DNA from: Alcanivorax sp. S71-1-4
GTDB taxonomy: Bacteria; Pseudomonadota; Gammaproteobacteria; Pseudomonadales; Alcanivoracaceae
Direction of reading: 5' to 3'
Assembly (NCBI RefSeq): GCF_009846755.1
Contig: NZ_AQOR01000001.1
Location: forward strand, 62,001 to 126,000
DNA length: 64,000 nt
Below, in pieces: positions 1-9,586 of this stretch. Each line of letters starts with the position of its first letter. Position 1 is the first letter of the stretch. The translations under genes were made by a program, and so were the position numbers. A model generated the notes under the pieces. It worked only from the letters and a program-made list of their open reading frames with translations, was not told the origin of the DNA and did no database searches.

Positions 1-531
1 TACGGCATGCTGCCCCGCGCCACCAATACCCGTAACCAGCGTGAAGCGGCGCGTGGCAAGCAGGGGGGCCGCACGCTGGAAATCCAGCGCCTGATCGGTC
101 GCTCGCTGCGCGCGGCGGTGGACACCAAAAAGCTGGGTGAAAATACCATCCTGATTGACTGTGATGTGTTACAGGCTGATGGCGGCACGCGCACGGCCTC
201 CATTACCGGTGCCTGCGTGGCGCTGGTGGATGCGCTCACGTATCTGCTCAATGCCCGCAAGATCAAGGACGACCCGCTGGTGGGCCTGGTCGCCTCGGTG
301 TCCGTCGGGCTTTATAAAGGCACTCCGGTGCTGGACCTGGATTACATCGAAGACTCCAGCGCAGATACGGACATGAACGTGGTGATGACCCAGCAGGGCG
401 GGTTCGTGGAAATCCAGGGTACCGCCGAGGCGGAGCCGTTCACGCTGGATCAGCAGCAGTCCATGCTGACCCTGGCCGACAGCGGCATCCGTGAATTGAT
501 CCGCCTGCAACAGCAGGCGCTGGGCTGGTAA
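1..531 (+). CDS. rph: RNase PH, 3' part (5' end outside the window)
   Basis: Phosphorolytic 3'-5' exoribonuclease that trims tRNA 3' ends. The reading frame is open from base 1, so about 60 N-terminal residues lie upstream; 176 codons remain of a family length near 238. The segment rich in Asn, Gln and Arg near the start ([13 protein letters not shown]) and the later acidic DLDYIED...DTDMNVVMT block, which holds the metal-binding and catalytic aspartates, are characteristic of RNase PH. pyrE follows after 13 bases, so the two are probably co-transcribed, as in many gammaproteobacteria. No crc gene sits between them, unlike in Pseudomonas as I recall it. Confidence 0.96.
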   Translation, partial: YGMLPRATNTRNQREAARGKQGGRTLEIQRLIGRSLRAAVDTKKLGENTILIDCDVLQADGGTRTASITGACVALVDALTYLLNARKIKDDPLVGLVASVSVGLYKGTPVLDLDYIEDSSADTDMNVVMTQQGGFVEIQGTAEAEPFTLDQQQSMLTLADSGIRELIRLQQQALGW

Positions 532-544
532 CGGAGAGACGAGC

Positions 545-1186
545 ATGCAGGCGTATCAGAAGGCGTTTCTGGAATTTGCGCTGGCGCGCGAAGCGTTGAA
601 GTTCGGTGAGTTCACGCTCAAGTCCGGGCGCAAGAGCCCTTACTTCTTCAATGCCGGCACCTTCCACACGGGCGCCATGCTGGGGGCGCTGGGGCGTTTC
701 TATGCCGAGGCTATTGTCGCCAGCGATGTCGAGTTCGATATGCTGTTCGGCCCGGCCTACAAGGGCATTCCGCTGGTGGCGGCGGTTGCCGTGGCGCTGG
801 CCGAGCACCATGGCCGCGATGTGCCGTGGGCGTTCAACCGCAAGGAGGCCAAGGACCACGGCGAAGGGGGCTGGCTGGTTGGCGCGCCCCTGTCCGGGCG
901 AGCGCTGGTGATTGACGATGTGATCACCGCGGGCACGGCGATCCGCGAGGTGGCGACGTTGTTCGAGCGGACCGAGGCACAGATGGCCGGAGTGGTGGTG
1001 GCGCTGGATCGCCAGGAGAAAGGGCGCGGCGAGCTGTCTGCAATTCAGGAAGTCGAACACAGTCTCGGTGTGCCGGTCTACAGTATCGTCTGTATGGCAG
1101 ATATCATCGATTATCTGGCACAGACCGGACAACAGGAACAGACAGTGGCGATGCAGGCTTATCGTCGCGAATATGGCGTCGCATGA
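545..1186 (+). CDS. pyrE: Orotate phosphoribosyltransferase
   Basis: Converts orotate and PRPP to orotidine 5'-phosphate in de novo pyrimidine synthesis (cytoplasm). The 213-residue length is standard. The PRPP-binding loop [11 protein letters not shown] lies at residues 122-132 and the catalytic flexible loop [12 protein letters not shown] at about 98-109. The start ATG is preceded by GGAGAG at a good distance. The stop overlaps the next gene's ATG, indicating translational coupling. The 13-base rph-pyrE gap leaves no room for the attenuator found between these genes in enterics, so any UMP-dependent attenuation would have to work differently. Confidence 0.97.
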   Translation: MQAYQKAFLEFALAREALKFGEFTLKSGRKSPYFFNAGTFHTGAMLGALGRFYAEAIVASDVEFDMLFGPAYKGIPLVAAVAVALAEHHGRDVPWAFNRKEAKDHGEGGWLVGAPLSGRALVIDDVITAGTAIREVATLFERTEAQMAGVVVALDRQEKGRGELSAIQEVEHSLGVPVYSIVCMADIIDYLAQTGQQEQTVAMQAYRREYGVA

Positions 1187-1815
1187 TGATCAGACTTCCC
1201 CGGGTGGCGGTATTCTGCCTGGCGCTGGCCGCGCCGGTGTCGGCGTGGTGCCAGTCGAAAGGGGCGGACGGGCTGCCACCGGGGGCGGTTTACCGCTACA
1301 TCAACGCTCAGGGCAACATGGTCATGACCAGCATGCTCACGCCGGAAGGTGTGCAGGTCGGCTATGAGGTGGTCGACAGCCAGGGGCGTGTCATCAAGAC
1401 CGTGCCGCCGGCCCCGTCCGCAGACGAGCTGGCGGAAATCCGCGAAGCGCGTGAACAGGCGCGCCGGGAAGCACAGCAGGCGCTGCGTGACGCCGAGTTG
1501 ATGCGCATGTATGCGGCGCCGGAAGATGCCGAGCGCGCGCGTGACCGCCAGATCAGTGCCCTGCAGCTGAACATTGATTACGCTCGCGGCAACATCACCC
1601 AGACCCGCACCCGGCTGGAGCAGGAAATCAGCAATGCGGCGCGCATCGAGCGCAGTGGTCGTCAGGTGCCGGAGAATACGGCGCTGGTGATTGAGCGCTA
1701 CACCCGCCAGATCACCGAACTGGAAACCGATATCACGCACTACGAGCAGGAAATCACCAAGGTGCGTGAATCCTTTGAACCCATCATCGAACGTTTGCGC
1801 GTAATTTCACGCTAG
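1183..1815 (+). CDS. Secreted coiled-coil protein with DUF4124-like N-terminus
   Basis: Function unknown. Residues 1-24 form a signal peptide ending near VSAWCQS, so the product is probably periplasmic. Residues about 35-70 ([15 protein letters not shown] ... [12 protein letters not shown]) resemble the DUF4124 pattern, a short beta domain common in gammaproteobacterial envelope proteins. The rest (about 80-205) is charged and Ala/Glu/Arg rich with heptad-like spacing, predicting long coiled coil. It starts inside the pyrE stop codon, and a second ATG three bases later is an alternative start. Family assignment is tentative because only the N-terminal motif supports it. Confidence 0.72.
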   Translation: MMIRLPRVAVFCLALAAPVSAWCQSKGADGLPPGAVYRYINAQGNMVMTSMLTPEGVQVGYEVVDSQGRVIKTVPPAPSADELAEIREAREQARREAQQALRDAELMRMYAAPEDAERARDRQISALQLNIDYARGNITQTRTRLEQEISNAARIERSGRQVPENTALVIERYTRQITELETDITHYEQEITKVRESFEPIIERLRVISR

Positions 1816-1822
1816 TGCTGCC

Positions 1823-2007
1823 GTAGGGTGGGTAGAGCGAACGCGAAACCCACCGTGTCCATGCCTGTTCTTCACTCCCGCAAAATTATCGAAACCACCC
1901 CCAAACCATCGGAGCTGCCTTTGCGGAGGTGGGTAGTTTCGATGATTCTGTGCGAGCAGGGCGCTACATGGTCCCGGTGGGTTTCGCGTTCGCTCTACCC
2001 ACCCTAC
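1823..2007. repeat. 185-bp imperfect palindrome (MITE-like), copy A
   Basis: The outer arms at 1823-1854 and 1976-2007 are a perfect 32-bp inverted repeat. Complementarity continues imperfectly inward: the GAAACC motif near 1890 faces GTAGTTTCGATGATT near 1934-1948. No transposase or coding sequence is inside. It lies in the convergent gap between the secreted-protein gene and slmA, so it could also act as a bidirectional transcription terminator. Confidence 0.8.
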
Positions 2008-2064
2008 TCTCTCAATGCCTGAATAGCCTGGCAGCCAGCAGGGGCCACTGTTCCAGCCAGCCTT
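1848..2064. repeat. Tandem duplication unit A (element plus copy of slmA 3' end)
   Basis: This unit begins ACCCACCGTGTCCATGCC and repeats, diverged, as unit B at 2065-2262. Its right end (about 2011-2064) is a mutated copy of the last 17-18 codons of slmA read on the minus strand, with the stop codon still recognisable. It is a gene fragment without a start, so it should not be read as coding. Confidence 0.78.
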
Positions 2065-2262
2065 ACCCACCGTGTCCATGCCTGTTAATCACCCCCGCAA
2101 AAACATCGAAATCACCCGGCTTGGGTAGTGGGTAGTTTCGATGATTCTGTGCGAGCAGTGTGCTGCATGGTCCCGGTGGGTTTCGCCTTTGGCTCTACCC
2201 ACCCTACTCTCAATCCCTGAACAGCCCGGCAGCCAGCAGCGGCCACTGTTCCTGCCAGCCTT
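2065..2262. repeat. Tandem duplication unit B (overlaps the real slmA 3' end)
   Basis: Second copy of the unit at 1848-2064, about 20 bp shorter in the palindrome loop. The left outer arm is cut to ACCCACC, while the right arm (about 2176-2207) is kept. The unit ends inside the genuine slmA coding sequence. The slmA stop codon lies 3 bp from the palindrome edge. Confidence 0.75.
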
Positions 2263-2803
2263 GCGTGGGGGGCTGCCGGAAACCGGAACGCACGAATTGT
2301 GCAATGCGGCCTTCGGCCGCGGCCAACAGGAGGTTGGCGGTCACTGCTGGTGTGGCGCTGGTGCGCAGACCCTGCTTGAACTCGGCATCGCGCAGGAGTT
2401 GCTTGAGCTGGCTTTCGACGCGGTCAAAGAACTGCTCGATACGTTGCCGTAGCCGTTCGTTCTCGCCCGCCAGGGCATCGCCGGTCAGTAGCCGGGTGAT
2501 GCCGGGGTTGCGCTCGGTGAAGGTGAGCAACAGGGTCAGGATCTGTTCCGTCTGCGCGAGCGCATCGGGCGTTTCCTGGAGAATACGGTTGATGCGGGAA
2601 AACACGGTTTCATCGACGAAGTTGATCAGCCCTTCGAACATCTTCGCCTTGCTGGGGAAGTGCCGGTACAGCGCCGCTTCGGAAACACCCACTTCACGGG
2701 CCAGCCCGGCGGTGGTGATGCGCCCGCCCGGCTCTGCCTCCAGCATGTGCGCAAGGGCCTGCAGAATCTGATCCTTGCGCGAGACCTTCTGTTCGCTCAT
2801 CAC
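2210..2803 (-). CDS. slmA: Nucleoid occlusion factor SlmA (TetR fold)
   Basis: DNA-bound inhibitor of FtsZ polymerisation that stops septa forming over the nucleoid. The 197-residue length matches the family. The N-terminal helix-turn-helix (about 28-55: ITTAGLAREVGVSEAALYRHFPS) and the following KAKMFEGLI segment closely match E. coli SlmA. The conserved ERNPGITRLLTGDAL stretch and the C-terminal FVRSGFR...WPLLAAGLF are also SlmA-like rather than generic TetR. The neighbourhood pyrE/slmA/dut/coaBC is the enteric arrangement as well. The last codons are duplicated downstream at 2011-2064. Confidence 0.93.
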   Translation of the reverse strand: MMSEQKVSRKDQILQALAHMLEAEPGGRITTAGLAREVGVSEAALYRHFPSKAKMFEGLINFVDETVFSRINRILQETPDALAQTEQILTLLLTFTERNPGITRLLTGDALAGENERLRQRIEQFFDRVESQLKQLLRDAEFKQGLRTSATPAVTANLLLAAAEGRIAQFVRSGFRQPPTQGWQEQWPLLAAGLFRD

Positions 2804-2850
2804 AACTCCCCTTTTCCCCTCTGGATGGCGGTGCGCCGCGTCGCCAGCCC

Positions 2851-3759
<909 letters not shown>

Positions 3760-6252
3760 TCAAAAAGGCAGTTTCAGTTTCGGTTCTATGGCCTGGAGTT
3801 CGGTGCGGAACAGCCCGGCGATGCGTTGCAGGGCGGCTTTGTCCCGCCCCTCGAACCGGACGCTCAGGGCGGGCACGGTATTGGAGGCACGTACTAGGCC
3901 CCAGCCGTCATCAAAGTCCACGCGCAGGCCGTCCAGCGTGGTGACGCTGCCGTCAGCGAAGGCGCTCTGTCGGGCGAGCAGTTTGTCCATCAGCTCGAAC
4001 TTGCCCGTGTCGCTGGCGGGAATCAACAGCTCCGGTGTGACCAGCCCGGTCTTCAGGCGGGCGAACACGCTGTCCGCGCCAACGGATTCCAGGGCCAGGA
4101 TCTCCAGCAACCGGGCGGCAGCATACAGCGCGTCTTCCACCCCGTGCCAGCGGTCGGCAAAGAAGATATGCCCTGACAGCTCGCCGGCCAGTGGCGCGCC
4201 GGTCTCGCGCAGTGTCGCTTTCATCTGCGCATAGCCGGAGGGCACCATCAGCGGCCGGCCGCCCATGCGGCTGATCAGCTTGGTCAGTTCGCGGCTGCAT
4301 TTCACATCATAGAGGATGTCGGCGCCGGGGGAACGGGTCAGCAGATCCCGGACGTAGAGCATCAGCAGGCGATCCGGCCAGATGATCTCGCCGGCCGGGG
4401 TCACCACGCCGAGGCGGTCCCCGTCACCGTCGAAGGCGATGCCGATATCCGCGCCATGCTGCTTCACGGCCTGGATCAGGGCGTGCAGGTTTTCCGGGCG
4501 ACCGGGGTCGGGATGGTGGTTCGGGAAGTGGCCGTCCACCTCGGCAAACAGGGGCAGGACCTCGCAGCCGAGTGCCTGGAACAGTTGTGGTGCGATCACG
4601 CCAGTGATGCCGTTGCCGCAGTCCACCACGACCTTGAGCGGCCGCGCCAGCAGGATGTCGTCGCTGATGGCATGCAGATAGCGTTCGCTGATGTCGCGCG
4701 CGATCACGTCGCCGAGCCCTTCGCTGAGGCGGTCTTCCTCGATGCGGGTCTTCAGGGCCAGCAGTCGCTCGCGACCGAGGGTCTCGCCACCGATGATGAT
4801 CTTCAGGCCGTTATAGGTGGAGGGGTTGTGGCTGCCGGTCACCACGACGCCGGTCTGGGTGTCCATGACGGCGGTACCGTAATACAGCACGGGCGACGGC
4901 ATGGCGCCGATATCCAGCACTTCGCGGCCACTGCGGACCAGTCCCCGCATCAGCGCCTGGCTGAGTTCGTCGGACGAGGTGCGGCCGTCGCGTGCCACCA
5001 GCACGGTGTGCTGGCCCTGTTCGCCGGCCTCTGAGCCAATCGCCTGGCCCAGCAGTTCCACCATGTCCGGGGTCAGTGTCCGGCCGACCACCCCGCGGAT
5101 ATCGCTGGCGCGAAAGATGTCGTCCGGCAGTGCGATCTGGCGGGCTGGGGTGTCGTCGATCAACGGGTGGGCGTCATCCTCCACCAGAATATCCAGGAAC
5201 GCATCCGGCGGTGGCGAGGCCTTGCCGGCAGCGGATGCGCTGCCGGTGGCGGTGCTGACCGGGCGGCTGGCGCGGCGCTGGCCGGCCAGCTTGTCGAACT
5301 GGTCGCGTACTGCTTCCAGTGCGGAGAACGTATAGCGGCGGCCGATGCCGGCGCCGGCGCGGCCGGCTTCCTGCGCGTGCTGTTGCAGGTGGCCGGCATC
5401 GCGGCTGATGCCGGCACTGATGGCCCGCAGTACCAGCCACTGCCCCAGCAGGATCAGCACCAGCACGCAGCCGAAAGCCAACATCGCGAGTGGGCCCGTT
5501 TCATCGAAATCGCCACCGGGCGTGCCCAGGTAGGTCAGTGTCAGGCCGCCGCTGGCCTGGATCGTGGCGCGTTCCGGCCCCTGCGGGTTGCCGAGCTGCA
5601 ACACGGGGGTGCCGGCCTGCACGATGCGTACGCCGCCCGTGTGCATGTCCAGCCGGCGCAGGTGCTTGAGGGTCTCACTCAGGTCCTGTTCCACCAGCAG
5701 GATGCCCTGGCCGTCGGGCGTGCGCCGTGCGAACAGCAATTGTGGTGCGCTGCCGGGCAACAGCACCACGGGGGGGGTGTGCTCGTGGGCCTGCTGGACC
5801 AGATCACGGGCGGTGAACGAGAGGCTGGCGCGTGGCAGCTCACCGACGCGGATCAGGTGCACGCGACTGGCGGGCAGCTGGCTGCTGAGTTGCTGCGAGA
5901 CCACCTCGGGGCTGCGGCCACTGGCGAGCGCTTCGCGCACCGCGTAGCTGGCGGCGAGGGTCTCCACGCTGGCCTGGCTGAGGTTGATGGCCTGGCTGAG
6001 CAGTGTTGCCGGTTGCAGCACCAGCGCCTGCGCGGCCTGGTTGGCGTTGCGCTCGCGCTCGCTCTGGTGCAGGTACGACAGCCCCGCGCCCAGCGCGCCC
6101 ATCCACAGTACGGTCATGGCGGCGCTGATCAGCATGAAGCGCTGAATGCCGCGCGCGGTGGCCTTGTTGCTGCCGGTTTTCTTTTTGCCTTTTCTGGCCG
6201 GCTGATCCGGTGTGGCCGGATTCTTGTCTGCCGGTTGCTGCTTCTTGCCCAT
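3760..6252 (-). CDS. algC: Membrane-anchored phosphomannomutase/phosphoglucomutase
   Basis: Interconverts mannose or glucose 6- and 1-phosphates for exopolysaccharide, LPS and rhamnolipid-type precursors. The enzyme core is residues about 379-830, with the phosphoserine loop TGSHNP at 472-477 (Ser474) and a DGDGDR metal loop near 620. Ahead of it lie a Lys-rich cytoplasmic tail (1-37), a membrane segment (38-60), a probable periplasmic domain (61-254), a second membrane segment (255-275) and an Ala/Gly-rich linker. The 830 residues are roughly twice the classical 463-residue AlgC. A long form is also predicted in Pseudomonas, so this is a lineage trait rather than a fresh fusion. A GGGGGA ribosome site supports the ATG at 6252. 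Confidence 0.93.
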   Translation of the reverse strand: MGKKQQPADKNPATPDQPARKGKKKTGSNKATARGIQRFMLISAAMTVLWMGALGAGLSYLHQSERERNANQAAQALVLQPATLLSQAINLSQASVETLAASYAVREALASGRSPEVVSQQLSSQLPASRVHLIRVGELPRASLSFTARDLVQQAHEHTPPVVLLPGSAPQLLFARRTPDGQGILLVEQDLSETLKHLRRLDMHTGGVRIVQAGTPVLQLGNPQGPERATIQASGGLTLTYLGTPGGDFDETGPLAMLAFGCVLVLILLGQWLVLRAISAGISRDAGHLQQHAQEAGRAGAGIGRRYTFSALEAVRDQFDKLAGQRRASRPVSTATGSASAAGKASPPPDAFLDILVEDDAHPLIDDTPARQIALPDDIFRASDIRGVVGRTLTPDMVELLGQAIGSEAGEQGQHTVLVARDGRTSSDELSQALMRGLVRSGREVLDIGAMPSPVLYYGTAVMDTQTGVVVTGSHNPSTYNGLKIIIGGETLGRERLLALKTRIEEDRLSEGLGDVIARDISERYLHAISDDILLARPLKVVVDCGNGITGVIAPQLFQALGCEVLPLFAEVDGHFPNHHPDPGRPENLHALIQAVKQHGADIGIAFDGDGDRLGVVTPAGEIIWPDRLLMLYVRDLLTRSPGADILYDVKCSRELTKLISRMGGRPLMVPSGYAQMKATLRETGAPLAGELSGHIFFADRWHGVEDALYAAARLLEILALESVGADSVFARLKTGLVTPELLIPASDTGKFELMDKLLARQSAFADGSVTTLDGLRVDFDDGWGLVRASNTVPALSVRFEGRDKAALQRIAGLFRTELQAIEPKLKLPF

Positions 6253-6279
6253 GGTGCTGTCCCCCAGACGCGCCCCGCG

Positions 6280-6732
6280 TTACTGCCTGCCGCTGTGACC
6301 AAATCCCCCACTGCCACGGTGGCTGGCTTCGAATTCGTCCACCTGTTCCAGTGTTACCTGCATCACCGGCACGATGACCAGTTGTGCCAGCCGCTCTCCC
6401 GGCTCCAGCGCGAAGGTGGCGTGGCCGCGGTTCCAGCAGGACACCATCAGCTCTCCCTGATAGTCGGAGTCGATCAGGCCGACCAGATTGCCGAGCACGA
6501 TGCCGTGCTTGTGGCCGAGGCCCGAGCGCGGCAGCACCAACCCGGCGTAACCCGGATCGGCGATATGGATGGCCAGCCCGGTGGGAATCAGCACGGTCTG
6601 GCCCGGTTCGATCTCCAGACGGTGTTCAATCATGGCGCGCAGGTCCAGACCTGCGGAGCCTGTGGTGGCATAGGCCGGCAGCGGGAATGCGCTGCCCAGT
6701 TTCGGATTGAGTACTTTGTACTGCAGTTGCAT
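6280..6732 (-). CDS. dut: dUTP pyrophosphatase
   Basis: Hydrolyses dUTP to dUMP and pyrophosphate, keeping uracil out of DNA and feeding dTMP synthesis. The 150 residues carry the usual trimeric dUTPase motifs in order: GSAGLDLRA (motif I), [11 protein letters not shown] (II), [11 protein letters not shown] (III), ERLAQLVI (IV), and the C-terminal arm [13 protein letters not shown] (V). It lies between coaBC and algC on the same strand, matching the coaBC-dut-algC-argB order of pseudomonads. A 27-base gap separates it from algC. Confidence 0.97.
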   Translation of the reverse strand: MQLQYKVLNPKLGSAFPLPAYATTGSAGLDLRAMIEHRLEIEPGQTVLIPTGLAIHIADPGYAGLVLPRSGLGHKHGIVLGNLVGLIDSDYQGELMVSCWNRGHATFALEPGERLAQLVIVPVMQVTLEQVDEFEASHRGSGGFGHSGRQ

Positions 6733-6861
6733 GCGTCCGTCCCCGGCGTGTCAGCTGAGTGTCTTTGGTAGTGAGGCTGGCAGGTCCCGCGCCGTCTCAT
6801 CCCCTGCCCGCGGGAGCGGGCTGGCAGGCACGTCCGTGTGCCGCGATCCATCCGGTCTCGG

Positions 6862-8064
6862 TCAGTCGCGTTTATGACGAATGGCGATCAGCTCGATGAG
6901 CTGTTTGGCGATCTGCCGTTTGGCGGCCAGTGGCAGTACCTTGTGGCCGCCGGGCCAGATCACCGTGAGCGCATTATTGTCGCTATTGAAACCGACGTTT
7001 TCGCCGGACACGTCGTTGGTGGCGATCATGTCGAGCTTCTTGTTGTCCAGCTTGGCCTGGGCGTAGGCCACCACGTCCCGGGTTTCGGCGGCGAAGCCCA
7101 CCGTGAACGGGCGTTTCGCGTGTGCCGACACCGCGGCAACAATATCCGGGTTTTTCACCAGGGTCAGGTGAATCTCCTCGGTGGATTTCTTGATCTTGTG
7201 TTCGGCGGTCACGGAGGGCCGGTAGTCGGCCACGGCAGCGGTGGCGATGAACACGTCGCAGCCCTCATCGACCACGCCCATGCTGGCGTTATACATGTCC
7301 TCGGCACGGACCACATCGACCCGTTTCACACGGGTGGGTGTGGGCAGGTTTACCGGGCCGCTGATCAGTGTCACGCGGGCGCCGGCTTCGGCCGCCGCCT
7401 CGGCGATGGCGTAGCCCATCTTGCCCGAGCTCTGGTTGGTGATGTATCGCACCGGGTCGATCGCCTCGCGGGTGGGGCCGGCGGTGACGACGACATGCAA
7501 CCCGGTGAGCAGGTTGTAATCGAACACATTGGCCGCGCACAGGGCGATCTCGTGCGGCTCCAGCATGCGGCCGGGGCCAATCTCGCCGCAGGCCTGGCTG
7601 CCTGCAGCAGGGCCGAACACATGCACGCCCTTCTCCTGCAGGATCAGCAGGTTCTTCTGCGTGGCAATATCGGCCCACATCTGCTGGTTCATGGCCGGGG
7701 CGATGGCAATGGGTGCACCGGTGGCCAGGCAGAGCGTGGAGAGCAGGTCCGAGCCGTGGCCATGGGCCATGCGCGCCATGAAGTTGGCGGAGGCTGGTGC
7801 GATCAGCACCAGGTCGGCCCAGCGGGCCAGCTCGATGTGGCCCATGCCGGCCTCGGCGTGGGGGTCGAGCAGGTCGGTGTGCACCGGGTTGCCGGACAGC
7901 GCCTGCATGGTCAGTGGGGTAATGAATTCCTGCGCGCCCCGGGTCATCACGACACGCACATCGGCGCCGGCGTCCTGCAGGCGGCGGATCAGTTCGGCGC
8001 TTTTATAGGCCGCAATGCCCCCCGTGACACCCAGCAGGATGCGTTTGTTGACCAGTCGTTCCAT
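6862..8064 (-). CDS. coaBC: Bifunctional phosphopantothenoylcysteine decarboxylase / synthetase
   Basis: Two consecutive steps of coenzyme A synthesis. The CoaC flavoprotein domain occupies about 1-190 (N-terminal [15 protein letters not shown], catalytic His in the GSDLLSTL region, and the PAMNQQMW motif). The CoaB domain follows from about 195, with [14 protein letters not shown] and [11 protein letters not shown] place the start at 8064, giving 400 residues, because the family begins directly before the [10 protein letters not shown] motif and an AGGAC site lies just upstream. An in-frame start at 8181 would add 39 residues without family support. radC is divergent, so 8065-8223 holds both promoters. 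Confidence 0.95.
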   Translation of the reverse strand: MERLVNKRILLGVTGGIAAYKSAELIRRLQDAGADVRVVMTRGAQEFITPLTMQALSGNPVHTDLLDPHAEAGMGHIELARWADLVLIAPASANFMARMAHGHGSDLLSTLCLATGAPIAIAPAMNQQMWADIATQKNLLILQEKGVHVFGPAAGSQACGEIGPGRMLEPHEIALCAANVFDYNLLTGLHVVVTAGPTREAIDPVRYITNQSSGKMGYAIAEAAAEAGARVTLISGPVNLPTPTRVKRVDVVRAEDMYNASMGVVDEGCDVFIATAAVADYRPSVTAEHKIKKSTEEIHLTLVKNPDIVAAVSAHAKRPFTVGFAAETRDVVAYAQAKLDNKKLDMIATNDVSGENVGFNSDNNALTVIWPGGHKVLPLAAKRQIAKQLIELIAIRHKRD

Positions 8065-8223
8065 AGTGCCTATTGTCCTGTAAAGCCGCGCCAGGGAAGG
8101 CGCAAAGAGTAGCACCGAATGGGTAACAGGCGTAACAGCCCACTCGCTGGCTGCTCGGGGAGATGACAGGCGGACACCCATCGGGGTGCTCCGGGTCTCT
8201 CACGTAACACAGGGAAATGTGAC

Positions 8224-8898
8224 ATGGCGATCAAGCACTGGCATGAAGCCGAACGGCCCCGCGAAAAACTGATCCGGCGTGGCGCGCAAGCGCTCAGCGA
8301 CGCCGAACTCCTGGCACTCTTTATCGGGCACGGTCCTGGCGGCAGCAACGCGGTGGATCTTGGGCAGGACCTGCTCAGGCAAGCAGGCGGCTTAAGGCAG
8401 CTGCTGGATATGCCGCGAGAGCAGTTTTGCCGGCTCCGGGGCATCGGCCCTGCCCGGCTCGCCCTGTTCAAAGGGGCGCTGGAGATGGGCAAGCGCTACC
8501 TGGATCAGCGCTATATTCGCGAAGAGCCCCTGCGCGAGCCCTGCGATGTCGGGCCGTTGTTCATGTCGAGACTGCGGGCACACCCCTGCGAGGTGTTCGC
8601 GGTCCTGTTTCTGGACAACCGGCACCGCATCATTACCTACGAAGAGCTGTTTCGCGGCACCATCAATGCCGCCGTGGTGTACCCGCGTGAAGTGCTGCGC
8701 CGGGCCCTGGAGCATAACGCGGCAGCGGTGATCCTGGCCCACAATCACCCGTCCGGCGACCCCGAGCCCAGCTCGGCGGACCGCTGCATCACCCGCACCC
8801 TGGTGAAGGCGCTGGAGCTGATAGACGTTCGCGTGCTGGACCATCTGGTGATCGGTGACGAGAAGTGGGTGTCGATGGCCAGCCGGAAGATGTTCTGA
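8224..8898 (+). CDS. radC: RadC family JAB-domain protein
   Basis: RadC-family protein of uncertain biochemical role; the old DNA-repair assignment is doubtful. The 224 residues have a helix-hairpin-helix-like N-terminal part ([20 protein letters not shown], about 60-80) and a C-terminal metalloprotease-like MPN/JAB domain. The metal-binding set is intact: [14 protein letters not shown] near residues 180-193, with an upstream Glu in the [11 protein letters not shown] segment. It is divergent from coaBC and precedes rpmBG, the common dfp-radC-rpmB-rpmG order. Confidence 0.93.
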   Translation: MAIKHWHEAERPREKLIRRGAQALSDAELLALFIGHGPGGSNAVDLGQDLLRQAGGLRQLLDMPREQFCRLRGIGPARLALFKGALEMGKRYLDQRYIREEPLREPCDVGPLFMSRLRAHPCEVFAVLFLDNRHRIITYEELFRGTINAAVVYPREVLRRALEHNAAAVILAHNHPSGDPEPSSADRCITRTLVKALELIDVRVLDHLVIGDEKWVSMASRKMF

Positions 8899-8942
8899 AT
8901 GGCGGAGAACCTGTCATTCCGGGCCGGGGGCGGAAAAGAGCC

Positions 8943-8971
8943 TTGCCTCCCCCCGCCCCCTCTGGTATAAA
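8943..8971 (+). promoter_or_regulatory. Sigma-70-type promoter for rpmB-rpmG
   Basis: TTGCCT at 8943-8948 and TATAAA at 8966-8971 are separated by 17 bases, a near-ideal spacing. The start of rpmB lies 80 bases downstream. Strength is inferred from consensus match only. Confidence 0.75.
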
Positions 8972-9050
8972 TCGCCGCCTTATTCCGGGGTTCCGGCAGC
9001 TGCCACACGCCTGCGGAACACCCCGAGCAACGATTCTCTGGAGCAAGACA

Positions 9051-9287
9051 ATGTCCAAGGTTTGCCAGGTTACCGGTAAGCGCCCCGTCACCGGTAACAA
9101 CGTATCGCACGCCAACAACAAGACGAAGCGTCGCTTCGAGCCGAACCTGCACTACCACCGTTTCTGGGTGGCCAGTGAGAACCGCTTCGTGCGTCTGCGT
9201 GTATCGTCCAAAGGCATGCGGATCATCGACAAGCTCGGCATTGATAAAGTGCTGGGCGATATCCGCGCCAGCGGCCAGAAAGTATAA
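9051..9287 (+). CDS. rpmB: 50S ribosomal protein L28 (bL28)
   Basis: Structural protein of the large ribosomal subunit, 78 residues, the usual length. It begins [21 protein letters not shown] and continues with the [16 protein letters not shown] block typical of L28. The single Cys near the N-terminus is not part of a zinc ribbon, so this is the zinc-free form. A strong promoter lies 80 bases upstream and rpmG follows after 14 bases. The in-frame ATG at 8865 would add an unrelated extension and is upstream of the promoter, so I reject it. Confidence 0.97.
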   Translation: MSKVCQVTGKRPVTGNNVSHANNKTKRRFEPNLHYHRFWVASENRFVRLRVSSKGMRIIDKLGIDKVLGDIRASGQKV

Positions 9288-9301
9288 CGGAGGCCTGAGT
9301 C

Positions 9302-9472
9302 ATGGCAGGTAAAGCGGTACGTGAGAAAATTCGTCTGGTGTCCAGTGCAGGCACCGGCCACTTCTACACCACCACCAAGAACAAGCGGACCACGCCCGAG
9401 AAAATCGAGATCCGCAAGTATGATCCGGTGGTGCGCCAGCACGTGGCTTATAAAGAAGCCAAGATCAAGTAA
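9302..9472 (+). CDS. rpmG: 50S ribosomal protein L33 (bL33)
   Basis: Large-subunit ribosomal protein of 56 residues. It contains the hallmark sequence [19 protein letters not shown], then [17 protein letters not shown]. It has no Cys pairs, so it is the zinc-independent (C-minus) paralogue. A GGAGG site lies 9 bases before the ATG. It is co-transcribed with rpmB and followed by a strong intrinsic terminator at 9496-9525. Confidence 0.97.
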   Translation: MAGKAVREKIRLVSSAGTGHFYTTTKNKRTTPEKIEIRKYDPVVRQHVAYKEAKIK

Positions 9473-9495
9473 GCCTTCCTGTCGGAGGTCTTGCT

Positions 9496-9525
9496 GAAAA
9501 AGCCCGGCAATGCCGGGCTTTTTTG
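9496..9525 (+). terminator. Rho-independent terminator after rpmG
   Basis: AGCCCGGC / GCCGGGCT forms a perfect 8-bp stem around the loop AAT at 9501-9519, flanked by an upstream A run and a downstream T run. It can work for transcripts on both strands, so it may also end the fic transcript arriving from the right. Confidence 0.93.
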
Positions 9526-9586
9526 TGCCTTGCGCAAAGACGTGACAATGGCCCTGGGCAGTGGCCTGCCGTCGTTGTTCTGGGTG

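Noticed and set aside
2011-2064. Second small gene resembling the SlmA C-terminus
   Set aside because: Only the last 17-18 codons are duplicated, without a start, promoter or domain; it is a repeat remnant.
8065-8181. N-terminal extension of CoaBC to 8181
   Set aside because: Family members start right before the flavin-domain motif [10 protein letters not shown]; the extra 39 residues run through the divergent promoter region.
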